This document shows, piece after piece, positions 26,364 to 34,133 of a stretch of DNA of 64,000 bases. Position numbers and translations under genes: made by a program. Position 1 is the stretch's first letter. Every line of letters starts with the position of its first letter. This DNA is from UBA1172 sp002457135 (GTDB lineage Bacteria > Pseudomonadota > Alphaproteobacteria > Puniceispirillales > UBA1172): NCBI GenBank assembly GCA_965660935.1, contig CBFIBR010000001.1:1-64000 (forward strand), in the 5' to 3' direction. Below the pieces are notes generated by a model, which saw only the letters and a program-made list of their open reading frames with translations, had not been told where the DNA came from and did no database searches.

Positions 26364-26744
26364 ATGTCCACCAATGCTCTTGGTATCAAGCGTCATTGTC
26401 ATTCTTGCGGGACCAAATTCTACGATCTTAACCGAACGCCGATCATTTGCCCGTCCTGCAACACCGAGTTTGATCCCGAGGTTCTGCTGAAAAGCCGCCG
26501 CGTCAAACCCGTGGCCCAACCAGCAGTAAAAGCGGTTGTGGCTGAACCCGAACCCACCGAGATCGAAGAAGACATCGATGAAGTGGATGATGAAATTGAG
26601 TCCGAAACCACCGTGCTTGATGATGAAAGCGACATTATCCCTGTTGCTGCCGGTCAGGACGAAGAGGAAATCATCTCCCCCGCCGATGATGTTGTCATTG
26701 AGGGTGAGCTTGACGTGATCGACGCCGAGGATAGCGAAGAATAA
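26364..26744 (+). CDS. TIGR02300-family FYD-motif zinc-ribbon protein
   Basis: A 126-residue protein of the alphaproteobacterial TIGR02300 family, function unknown. The N-terminal zinc ribbon has four cysteines (C12, C15, C29, C32) around the signature KFYDLNRTPIICPSC. The remaining 90 residues are highly acidic (runs of E and D) and likely disordered. An upstream ATG exists at 26316, but 26364 has GGAG and matches the family start MSTNALGIKR. It is divergent from aroA and followed by tRNA-Ala, an order commonly seen in alphaproteobacteria. Confidence 0.85.
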   Translation: MSTNALGIKRHCHSCGTKFYDLNRTPIICPSCNTEFDPEVLLKSRRVKPVAQPAVKAVVAEPEPTEIEEDIDEVDDEIESETTVLDDESDIIPVAAGQDEEEIISPADDVVIEGELDVIDAEDSEE

Positions 26745-26832
26745 TCCCGGCCCGGATCCATTTTTGGCTTGCGCCACCGTGGCCACGGGGTTAATACATC
26801 ACCTGTCCTAGGACAGACCGTGATTTGGTTAC

Positions 26833-26908
<76 letters not shown>

Positions 26909-26922
26909 AACCAACCTTGCAG

Positions 26923-26952
26923 AAACCCGCCTTAAACGGCGGGTTTTGTTTT
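26923..26952 (+). terminator. Rho-independent terminator after tRNA-Ala
   Basis: A 9-bp perfect stem AAACCCGCC/GGCGGGTTT with 6-nt loop, followed by TTTTGTTTT. It may also serve the convergent permease gene ending at 26985, although the minus-strand T-run is weak. Confidence 0.85.
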
Positions 26953-26984
26953 GGATGATCTCACCCGCAATCCGGCATCAGCCG

Positions 26985-28181
26985 CTAGAACCCCTCAACG
27001 AACCCCATCCAGCCATAGGACAGCAAGAGGGCGGGTATCGCCGAATAGAGCGTGGCCAGCACCGCCGCCTTGGGGGCAATGGCAATCGCCGGGAACAGCG
27101 CATCACCATCGTTTGAGATTGTGTTGCCGATCTGGGCCGAAAGCGGCACCACCCCGGTGAGATAAAGACTGGTCACCAGCACCTGAGGCCCGCATCCCGG
27201 AATAAAGCCGATCAGAACAGCGATCATCGGGATCAGCAGCCGGTAACCCTCAAACGCGGAGACAAGATCAATGGAGAAAACATAGACGCACAGCTCAAAG
27301 CTGAGAAAGGCCAGGATCACCCAGGCAGTGACGAAATTGGTATCGCCGATGACCTTTCGGCTGAGCTCCCCCATGACGCTGTTATGGGGCTGGCCATGTT
27401 GCGGGCCAAGGTGCGGGCTGGTCTTGAGGATTTTCGGCACCAGGAACATCGCCACCGAAAGCACCCCGCCAACCGCGCCAATGGTGAGGCTGGGTTCAGG
27501 CCAGAACACCGACCCGAGGAGGCCGTCAATATCAATCTGGAACGCCGCCATGATGCCGAATGCCAACCCGGGCAGAAACAGGATCAGCCAGATACGGTTG
27601 AGCCAGCCGCCCGTGGAAGGGCGATCAACAGCAGGGATAGCACTGGTAAACGGCTTATCAGGGCGCATGAAATCAGGGCCGTGGATGGCATTGACAATGA
27701 TGCCGGTGACCGAGCCGACACTGAACCCAAGCCCCATCATGAACATCCCGGTGACAGGTTCACTGGCGATCAGCAGGAAGGCCGCATCCCCCATGGTTGC
27801 CGTCAGCACCGACAGCACGGCACCAAAGGATAGCCGCCCGGTGGCGTATTGCGTAACAACGATGATCGCGCCGCCGCATCCGGGCAAGGCTCCCAGCAGG
27901 GCCGCCAGCACCACCTGAGTATTCGGGGTTGCCTTGGCGAGCATTTTTTCAGCATCGATCCCGGCGAGTTTTTCAAGCCCGTAGAAAATGAACAGCGTTG
28001 CGGCAACAAAACTGGTGACCTGGATATAGGCATCACTGATGGTGGCGAGGATAAGGCGCGTCAGCTCATCATTTGAGAACAGCGACTGCATCAGAACAAA
28101 CAGCGCAAGCATGCTGATGACACCGGTCTGGAAAGACCGCTGCCCGGTAATATTGCCTCGTGTCAGCACACTTGTATTCAT
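26985..28181 (-). CDS. Putative 10-TM heavy-metal/manganese exporter (ArsP_2-type permease)
   Basis: A 398-residue polytopic membrane protein with about ten hydrophobic segments. The two halves share a related signature: ALPGCGGAIIVVTQY with ATMGDAAFLLIA in the N-terminal half, and FIPGCGPQVLVTSLY with SNDGDALFPAIA in the C-terminal half. This points to internal duplication with paired Pro-Gly-Cys-Gly and Gly-Asp-Ala motifs. I place it in the putative 10TM heavy-metal exporter family (Pfam ArsP_2), often annotated as a putative manganese transporter. The substrate is not established. It is divergent from thiamine pyrophosphokinase, and its upstream region contains short inverted repeats that could bind a metalloregulator. 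Confidence 0.65.
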   Translation of the reverse strand: MNTSVLTRGNITGQRSFQTGVISMLALFVLMQSLFSNDELTRLILATISDAYIQVTSFVAATLFIFYGLEKLAGIDAEKMLAKATPNTQVVLAALLGALPGCGGAIIVVTQYATGRLSFGAVLSVLTATMGDAAFLLIASEPVTGMFMMGLGFSVGSVTGIIVNAIHGPDFMRPDKPFTSAIPAVDRPSTGGWLNRIWLILFLPGLAFGIMAAFQIDIDGLLGSVFWPEPSLTIGAVGGVLSVAMFLVPKILKTSPHLGPQHGQPHNSVMGELSRKVIGDTNFVTAWVILAFLSFELCVYVFSIDLVSAFEGYRLLIPMIAVLIGFIPGCGPQVLVTSLYLTGVVPLSAQIGNTISNDGDALFPAIAIAPKAAVLATLYSAIPALLLSYGWMGFVEGF

Positions 28182-28206
28182 GGCCTGTTTCTATCCTGCA
28201 ATTAAA

Positions 28207-28228
28207 CTTAGCTTCACCAAAGTTTCGT
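28207..28228. promoter_or_regulatory. Inverted repeat upstream of the metal permease
   Basis: AAACTT and AAGTTT are separated by ten bases (28206-28227 region) in the AT-rich divergent interval between the permease and thiamine pyrophosphokinase genes, with another CAACTTTA half-site about 6 bp further on. The position suits a repressor operator; the regulator is unknown. Confidence 0.3.
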
Positions 28229-28378
28229 TACCCAACTTTATATAGATAGCATTGGAACAATGTCAAATTTCATAGTGATAAATAAGGTTAATGGGCAGGC
28301 CTGAAGAGCCTATCGGGGAGGTTTTCTGGCAAAGGGTATTGATCCCCCCCCTTCTTTACGGCCGGTTTTACGGCTAGG

Positions 28379-29107
28379 ATGCCTGCCATGACCGATAAAG
28401 ACAGCATGCTGATATCCGACCGGCCCGTCATCATCGTTGGCGGGGGCAGGGTTGATCACGGCCAGCTCAAGGCACTGGGGGCCGAGTTTCCTGTTGTTGC
28501 GGCGGATAGCGGGGCTGATACCGTGGTTGAGGCTGGCCTCACCCCCCGATTGGTGGCGGGTGATTTTGATTCGATATCATCGCCTGAAAATTTCCCCGAC
28601 AGCGCGGTTATCCCGACCCCTGATCAGGATCAGACCGATTTTGCCAAGGCCCTTGACCTCATCAACGCCCCCCTGATCATCGGGCTGGGTTTTCTGGGGC
28701 GCAGGCTGGATCACACTCTGGCGACCACCAGCACGCTGGCATCATCGCAATCGGTCCCGGTTGTGTTGCTCGACCGCTATGATGCGGTGTTTTATGCCGA
28801 TGCCCCGGTTGCGCTGGACCTTGAGCCGGGGGACAGGGTTTCCATCTGGCCGGTTCATGGTCAGGGCTTTACCGCATCCACCGGGCTGGAATGGCCGCTG
28901 GATGGGCTTTTCATGCAGCCGGGGTCTGTTATCGGGACTTCAAACCGGGTCAGGGCTGATCTGGTGGATGGGGCGGGGGTGACCATCACCCCGGGGGATG
29001 GGGGCAGCGGGTATCTGGTGATTGTGGCGGCTGAACGCCTGCCAGCGGTGATCGGGGCTGTATGTCCTCTATGGGCCGGGGAGGCGGCTCAGTTGCTGTT
29101 CCCATAG
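28379..29107 (+). CDS. Thiamine pyrophosphokinase
   Basis: This 242-residue protein matches thiamine diphosphokinase, which transfers pyrophosphate from ATP to thiamine to make the cofactor TPP. Family motifs are VAADSGADTVVEAGLTPRLVAGDFDSIS (binding Asp residues), QDQTDFAKAL and LGFLGRRLDHTLAT. The C-terminal beta domain contains TGLEWPLDG and TSNRV. The start may be 28379 or the ATG at 28388. No TPP riboswitch is visible upstream. It converges with the acyltransferase gene, and the two 3' ends overlap by 19 bp. Confidence 0.88.
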   Translation: MPAMTDKDSMLISDRPVIIVGGGRVDHGQLKALGAEFPVVAADSGADTVVEAGLTPRLVAGDFDSISSPENFPDSAVIPTPDQDQTDFAKALDLINAPLIIGLGFLGRRLDHTLATTSTLASSQSVPVVLLDRYDAVFYADAPVALDLEPGDRVSIWPVHGQGFTASTGLEWPLDGLFMQPGSVIGTSNRVRADLVDGAGVTITPGDGGSGYLVIVAAERLPAVIGAVCPLWAGEAAQLLFP

Positions 29108-29925
29108 GTCAGGGAGCGCAGGTAGGATGTGACCTCGTTGCGGGTTTCAAAATGGCTGAGATCGCTGCTCTGGATCGGCTTCCGGATGGTCACATCAACG
29201 GTTGAGCCAATGCGGCGAACGATTTCCCTGAACATCAGCGAATAGCCGAGGGTCTGGCTGAGCTTGCGGGCTGCCATGTACATCAGGCTGTTCTGGCCAC
29301 TGAAGAACACTGGCAGGATCGTGGTGTTTTCCATGAGCGCCAGTTTGGCGGCAAAGGTTTTCCATTCATAGTCTTCCGCCATGCCGATGACTTTCGGGGC
29401 CAGCGAAATCCCGCCTGACGGGAACAGGATCACCGCACCGTCATTCCTGATCTGCTGAACAGCATCCTTGCGGGTCTGCATGTTGATGCGCAACGCAGCC
29501 TCGGTATTTTCGAAATCCACGGGCAGAATCTGATGCATCACGGCAGGGGCCTGGCGCAGCACCTGATGGGTCATGATCTTGTAATCCTGCCTGATTTTGG
29601 AAATTTCAGAACACAGGATCAGCCCGTCAATAACACCGAACGGATGGTTGGCGATTACCAGCAAACGACCTGTTTCGGGGATATAGGCACCCTTGTCCAT
29701 CATGACATTGACGCTGAGCGACAGACGGTCCACCGCATCCTGCCAGAACAGGCTGTCGGGCCGGTCATCATTGACGTAATCAACATAGAGCCGCTTGATG
29801 CGCGGCTGGCCAGTCACTTTTTCAAGACCGCGAATAAAGGCGTTGGAAATCGGCCCCAACTCCCCGTCAGCAAAGGAAAAAATGGGAATATCGTCTTTTT
29901 CGGCGGGTTCAAATGCGTGTTTCAT
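29089..29925 (-). CDS. PlsC-like lysophospholipid acyltransferase
   Basis: A 278-residue acyltransferase-fold protein. The catalytic-type motif is NHPFGVIDG (His five residues before Asp, as in OlsA/hemolysin-like relatives rather than the canonical HX4D). The later substrate motif is ILFPSGGIS and a central segment reads LVIANHPFG. No clear transmembrane helix is present, so it may be a peripheral membrane enzyme. It probably acylates a lysophospholipid or an aminolipid such as lyso-ornithine lipid; the sequence does not decide which. The gene stands alone on the minus strand with a 360-bp region upstream. Confidence 0.75.
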   Translation of the reverse strand: MKHAFEPAEKDDIPIFSFADGELGPISNAFIRGLEKVTGQPRIKRLYVDYVNDDRPDSLFWQDAVDRLSLSVNVMMDKGAYIPETGRLLVIANHPFGVIDGLILCSEISKIRQDYKIMTHQVLRQAPAVMHQILPVDFENTEAALRINMQTRKDAVQQIRNDGAVILFPSGGISLAPKVIGMAEDYEWKTFAAKLALMENTTILPVFFSGQNSLMYMAARKLSQTLGYSLMFREIVRRIGSTVDVTIRKPIQSSDLSHFETRNEVTSYLRSLTYGNSN

Positions 29926-30289
29926 CGTGAACAGTTTAGCAAAAATGATCTAAGAAATTTAGAGTATTGCATTCTACCTGCATCATTATTGCATTCTTGT
30001 TACAAGATCCGCCATTTTACAACATGCCCTGGGTTTCTTCCATCCCTAATCTGTCGTGGTGACTGAACACGGATGATCAACGGGGTGGTGTGCCAAGGGT
30101 TCCTGGGAAGCAATCCTCATCATCAAACGGAACGGAATTTGAGGCGGCCTATCCTGCCAGTCTCAAATCCCTGTCTTTAATGATTGCCTTGGGGGTGTAA
30201 CAGCCGGATGAAGGGCCTGACGGGTACCAGCGTCAGGCCATCCCGGTTTATCATTATCCTCTGGGCAGTGCTTCGGCCTGGCCTGACGG
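29926..30289. other. 364-bp intergenic region with two hairpins
   Basis: No gene recognised. It includes the presumed promoter of the acyltransferase (AT-rich 29930-30020) and two inverted repeats. The first, at 30137-30168, pairs ATTTGAG with CTCAAAT and has an inner GGC/GCC. The second, at 30214-30239, is a 9-bp perfect stem GGCCTGACG/CGTCAGGCC with an 8-nt loop. Both lie downstream of the small acidic gene on the minus strand and could terminate it, but neither has a good T-run. Confidence 0.4.
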
Positions 30290-30592
30290 TCAGACGATAG
30301 CCATGCTTTCGTTGTCGTTCGTTGCCGAGAATGTCGGTTCCGCAGGGTGGATGTCTTCAGCCTCAAGCCCAAGGTCCGCCAGTGCATCTTCGGTATCCAG
30401 TACTTCCACCTCACCACTCTGCTCAATAATCTCAATCAGGCGTTGCTCTGCGGACACGCTTTCGTCATGCATCACCGTTACGGCGAGAAGGGCTGCCAGG
30501 GTTGTTGTCGTCGCGGTGGACTGATTCATGTCTTCCCTGGCAAAAGGCAGAATAACGCATCCGTGCTGGATGCCGGTTTCCATATTGGGCAT
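30290..30592 (-). CDS. Small acidic protein of unknown function
   Basis: A 100-residue protein starting at ATG 30592, six bases after a strong AAGGAG, which supports real translation. I recognise no family. The N-terminus (MPNMETGIQHGCVILPF) is followed by a Thr/Ala-rich stretch STATTTTLAALLAV and a Glu/Asp-rich C-terminal half with a heptad-like EQRLIEIIEQSGEVEVLDTEDALADLGL. It ends in TNDNESMAIV. No signal peptide or clear transmembrane helix; the short Ala/Leu stretch is too brief. A longer frame begins at 30694 without a ribosome-binding site. An internal ATG (MNQSTA) is an alternative start. Confidence 0.5.
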   Translation of the reverse strand: MPNMETGIQHGCVILPFAREDMNQSTATTTTLAALLAVTVMHDESVSAEQRLIEIIEQSGEVEVLDTEDALADLGLEAEDIHPAEPTFSATNDNESMAIV

Positions 30593-30812
30593 AAGATGAC
30601 TCCTTTTGGGGTGGATAGGCATGTCAGAGGCTTCATTCGGTACCCTGAGGATACCTACCAGCAGTTGCGGTATGTTAAAGCCTGAATACAACATGCAATA
30701 ATATTAAAGGGGGACAATCCAATTCATGTCAATTGCCAATAGCGAATCGCCGGAAAATTTAAATTAACCGTAATAATTGGCACAACATGTGGTGTCATTT
30801 ATTAACGCCGGC

Positions 30813-30846
30813 AAAAAGAAACGGCCAAAATGGCGGTTCTGGCCGT
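30813..30846 (-). terminator. Terminator after the Ig-like repeat gene
   Basis: On the minus strand ACGGCCA/TGGCCGT (12-nt loop) is followed by TTCTTTTT, about 35 bp beyond the stop at 30881. Confidence 0.7.
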
Positions 30847-30880
30847 AATCAAATTGGATAGTGCCTGAGGCTGTTTCGGC

Positions 30881-32029
30881 TTAGGAGCCAACCCGGCGAA
30901 CGTTGATCTGGCCAACCGGTGCGTTGTTGATGTTTTTCACCGTGTTGCTGGGCTGACTGTAGATCAGGGTTTCAACACCGAAAGTATCAACCACGCTGGC
31001 CTTGGCGCGAACCTGCATGCCGACCAGCGCCTGGGTCAAAACCAGTTTGTTGTTGGATGCGCTGTCAATGGCGCGCCAGTTGCGGCCGTCCTTGGAATAT
31101 TCCCATGATACCGACAGGCTGGCGATGCCGTCTTCATCCGAAACACCATTGGTGCGGACAACCATGAAATTGCCCTCGGTCGGCACGCCCGTAATCGTCA
31201 CTTCACCTTCAACCGGGTCATCAACGTTGGTGACCGTCTCCGATGGGTTGGAGATCAGGACCTCACGGGTGTTGTGGCTGTCAACATAGGTGATGATGGC
31301 GCGGTAGGAATAGCCGACATGCTCCTGGCCGAGGCGAAGCACCTCATTGGTGGCCTCAGGGAAAGCCTGCCAGTCGGTCTTGGTTGATGACCGCTGCCAG
31401 ATAACCTCATACGAGCCGATGCCGTCTTCATCGGAAATCGAGCTGGTCTCAACCACCAGTGCGTCTTCTTCACGCGCCGAACCTGTCAGGATCGGGCTGC
31501 CGGTAGGTTTGTCGTTGACGTTCTCAACCTCGTTCGATCCGGGGCTGACCAGGGTTTCGAGGTTACCCTGACCGTCAACATAGGTGATCACGACGCGGAG
31601 CCGCTTGCCAACGTGAATTTCACGTGGGGTGAAGGATTGCTGGGTGGCGCCCGAAATATTCATCCAGTCGCCGTTGTTTGATGAAATCTGCCACTGAACA
31701 GTGACTTCACCCATGCCGTCATCATCCATGATCGCGCTGGCATCGACAATCAGGGGGTCATCCTCAATGGCGATGAAACCGGGTTCTTCGGCTTCGGGTT
31801 CAGCCGCGGCCTGTTCGGTTTCTGTGGATGCTGTTGCGCCGGATGCGCTGGTCTCTGTTGCTGTGCTGCTTGGGGTTTCCGTGATGGATGTCTGGGTAGC
31901 GCCAGTTGTTACTGAGGTGGTGGCAGAATCACTTTCTGTCGCCTCAGGCTCAGGAACACCGCCTGCCAGTACGACTGTTGAACTCAAACTCACCAAAGCA
32001 AGCGCAACGAAATAATTACGGGATTTCAT
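30881..32029 (-). CDS. Secreted protein with three Ig-like adhesin-type repeats
   Basis: The 382-residue protein begins with a Sec signal peptide (1-22, VVLA cleavage site, no lipobox Cys). A Ser/Thr/Glu/Ala-rich low-complexity linker (23-83) follows. Three repeats of about 90-100 residues come next (84-173, 174-270, 271-372). Each has a DxDG turn (DDDGMG, DEDGIG, DEDGIA), a VxWxxSxxxxxW strand pair, an HVG or LVG element and a final EVENVND- or TVTNVDD-like linker. These match the Ig-like repeats found in very large secreted RTX/VCBS-type adhesins, but here they form a short free-standing protein without a transport signal such as RTX repeats. Likely periplasmic or surface-exposed; function unknown. 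It is preceded by an AT-rich region that holds its promoter. Confidence 0.7.
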   Translation of the reverse strand: MKSRNYFVALALVSLSSTVVLAGGVPEPEATESDSATTSVTTGATQTSITETPSSTATETSASGATASTETEQAAAEPEAEEPGFIAIEDDPLIVDASAIMDDDGMGEVTVQWQISSNNGDWMNISGATQQSFTPREIHVGKRLRVVITYVDGQGNLETLVSPGSNEVENVNDKPTGSPILTGSAREEDALVVETSSISDEDGIGSYEVIWQRSSTKTDWQAFPEATNEVLRLGQEHVGYSYRAIITYVDSHNTREVLISNPSETVTNVDDPVEGEVTITGVPTEGNFMVVRTNGVSDEDGIASLSVSWEYSKDGRNWRAIDSASNNKLVLTQALVGMQVRAKASVVDTFGVETLIYSQPSNTVKNINNAPVGQINVRRVGS

Positions 32030-32365
32030 GCCAAAGCCCTCACGGATTGATATACATATACAAATGCATCAGATCATTAATATACAGGCTAAAGATACTC
32101 AAAAATAAAAAAAATTCATTATCTATTTTCAAAAACTGTGATCTCGGGCATCCATGCCGCACCTGACGAAAAAACAAAACCAGGCCTGAATTCCAATTTT
32201 TGTACTTATTACAAAAGGTTAATTGATTACCTCAACAAATACGCCGTGTTCATCGCTTTGATAATGAAGACAAATTGAAACAACGGTTTCAAGGCTTCAA
32301 CGCAGCTATCTTAACAAAACGTGATCAAAACGATCAATTGTTAAGGTTTTCCGGCCCCTGAATTT
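32030..32365. other. 336-bp AT-rich intergenic region
   Basis: Markedly AT-rich compared with the flanks, with A-tracts and [12 protein letters not shown] elements near 32050-32120. It must hold the promoter of the Ig-like gene and could bind IHF or H-NS-like proteins. An 8-bp inverted repeat CTTAACAA/TTGTTAAG lies at 32310-32345 after the VOC gene, without a T-run on the minus strand. No gene is seen. Confidence 0.4.
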
Positions 32366-32839
32366 CTAGGGCGAGGTCCAGTTATCCAGAATCTGCCGGG
32401 CCTCGGGGTTATTGGCGAACAGCATTGTATCATGGCCGTCCTTGCGGGCGGTCAATTCGATGACATAGCCGTTCGGGTCACGGAAATAGATGCTGTCGAT
32501 AAAGCCATGATCGGAAATACCGCGAGTTTCGATGCCTTCCTTCTTGCCCTTTTCGAACATTTTGAGCAGATGCTCTGGGGTGACCTCAAGCGCGAGATGC
32601 AGGTCAAAATCGTGGTGTTTCTTGAATTCAAAATCACGGTCAGGAGCTTCGAAAAAAGCGATGTAGGAGCCATCACCCATTTCGTAGAAACTGTGCAGAA
32701 CACTGGTTTCACGTCCGGTGATCGTCTGTTTGATTTCGAGCGCGCCAGCCAGTGGCAGGCCGAGGAAATCTTCATAGAAAGCCCTGGTGTCGTGGCTGTT
32801 GCTGCAACGGTAGGCGTTGTGGTGCATTCCCTTGATCAT
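32366..32839 (-). CDS. VOC-superfamily (glyoxalase/dioxygenase fold) protein
   Basis: A 157-residue vicinal-oxygen-chelate protein: MIKGMHHNAYRCSNSHDTRAFYEDFLGLPLAG at the start, a central DFDLHLALEV and FRDPNGYVIELT at the end. Metal-ligand candidates are His in the first strand, His in LHLAL and Glu in VIELT. The family includes glyoxalase I, extradiol dioxygenases and resistance proteins; the sequence does not fix the substrate. It sits between the Ig-like gene and the nucleoside-type ABC importer, separated from the latter by a terminator, so it is probably transcribed alone. Confidence 0.8.
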   Translation of the reverse strand: MIKGMHHNAYRCSNSHDTRAFYEDFLGLPLAGALEIKQTITGRETSVLHSFYEMGDGSYIAFFEAPDRDFEFKKHHDFDLHLALEVTPEHLLKMFEKGKKEGIETRGISDHGFIDSIYFRDPNGYVIELTARKDGHDTMLFANNPEARQILDNWTSP

Positions 32840-32905
32840 GATGCTGTCTCCTTAACTTAAATGATATAGAAAGCCGGAACCTGATTTTCACCCCCAACAG
32901 GGGCA

Positions 32906-32944
32906 AAAACATAAAAACAGCCCCCCTTTAATGGAAGGCTGTTT
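32906..32944 (-). terminator. Terminator of the BMP-type ABC importer operon
   Basis: On the minus strand AAACAGCC/GGCTGTTT is followed by TTATGTTTTT, about 35 bp beyond the binding-protein stop at 32980. Confidence 0.75.
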
Positions 32945-32979
32945 GGATATTGGTTCAGAGACGTTAAACGGGCCGGCCG

Positions 32980-34101
32980 TTACTGCGGGACAGAGCCGAT
33001 CACGCCTTCGACATAATAATTCATGGCCCACAGACCAGCATCATCAAGGACTTCACCTGATTTGAGGACTTCCTTGCCATCATTGCTCATCATCGGGCCT
33101 TCAAAGATGTTGATCGAACCATCGGCCAGGCCATCACGGGCAGCGTTGGCCTTGGCAACGACATCGTCAGGCATGTTGGTGAACGGTGACAGTTTCAGCA
33201 TCCCGCTCTTGAGCCCGCCCCAGGTGTCACCGGCCCAGTGATCAGGGCCGTCACCGTTGGACCAGGTGCCGTTCCGTGTCGCTTCAATCATATCGACATA
33301 GTAGGGACCCCAGTTGTTAATGGAGGCAAAAAGCTGGGCCTTCGGGGCAAACTCGATATTGTCGGTGGACTGGGCGAAGCCGACGACGCCGTTCTTTTCA
33401 GCGATCTGGAGCATGGCCGGGCTGTCGGTGTGCTGGGCCAGAACATCCGCACCCTCGGCGATCAGGACCTTGGTCACATCGGCTTCCTTGACCGGATCAT
33501 ACCAGGTGTTGGCCCAGATGACCGAGATTTCAGCATCAGGGTTGGTGCTGCGCAGACCACGGGCAAAGGCGTTGATGCCCATAACAACCTCAGGAATAGG
33601 GAAGGCCGCGATATAGCCGATCTTGTTGGTCTTGGTCATCATCCCGGCAACCACACCCTGAACATAACGGCCTTCGTGGAAACGGATATTGCCGGTGGCC
33701 ATGTTCGGGCTGCGCTTATAGCCGGTCAGGTGGACGAATTTCACATCAGGGTATTCCTTGGACACTTTGAGGGTCGGTTCCATATACCCGAACGAGGTGG
33801 TGAAGATGATCTCATTGCCCTGCTGGACGAGTTCGCGAATCACCCGGGTTGCATCAGGGCCTTCGGGAACGTTTTCAACATAGCTGGTTTCAACCTTGTC
33901 GCCGAAATGCTCTTCAACCATCAGGCGGCCGAGATCATGGGCATAGGTCCAGCCATGATCACCGGTGGTGCTGAGATAGACGAAACCGACCTTGGTAGGA
34001 CCTTCGGTTGTGGCTTCTGACGGCTTGCCGGTCAACATCACCATGGCCATCACGGCGGTGACAACACCAACCCACAGTATTGGCAGAATTTTCTTGTTCA
34101 T
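32980..34101 (-). CDS. BMP-family ABC transporter substrate-binding protein
   Basis: A 373-residue periplasmic binding protein of the BMP/PnrA family that binds nucleosides or related ligands. After an N-terminal hydrophobic segment (6-26, no lipobox) the mature protein shows VGFVYLSTTGDHGWTYAHD, the hinge segment FTTSFGYMEPTLKVS, and GIDxxF-like segments typical of the family. ATG 34101 (MNKKIL) with GTGAG upstream is preferred over a GTG four codons earlier. It is the last gene of a four-gene importer (ATPase, two permeases, binding protein) and is followed by a terminator. The purine-nucleoside assignment is by family. Confidence 0.88.
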   Translation of the reverse strand: MNKKILPILWVGVVTAVMAMVMLTGKPSEATTEGPTKVGFVYLSTTGDHGWTYAHDLGRLMVEEHFGDKVETSYVENVPEGPDATRVIRELVQQGNEIIFTTSFGYMEPTLKVSKEYPDVKFVHLTGYKRSPNMATGNIRFHEGRYVQGVVAGMMTKTNKIGYIAAFPIPEVVMGINAFARGLRSTNPDAEISVIWANTWYDPVKEADVTKVLIAEGADVLAQHTDSPAMLQIAEKNGVVGFAQSTDNIEFAPKAQLFASINNWGPYYVDMIEATRNGTWSNGDGPDHWAGDTWGGLKSGMLKLSPFTNMPDDVVAKANAARDGLADGSINIFEGPMMSNDGKEVLKSGEVLDDAGLWAMNYYVEGVIGSVPQ

Positions 34102-34133
34102 CGATGAACTCACTTTCTTTAAATGATCAGATT

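Noticed and set aside
28261..28378. TPP riboswitch upstream of thiamine pyrophosphokinase
   Set aside because: No CUGAGA or ACCUGA-type core is present in the interval.
32310..32345. Inverted repeat CTTAACAA/TTGTTAAG as terminator of the VOC gene
   Set aside because: The stem is AT-rich with a 20-nt loop and no T-run on the minus strand; kept only as a note in the intergenic entry.
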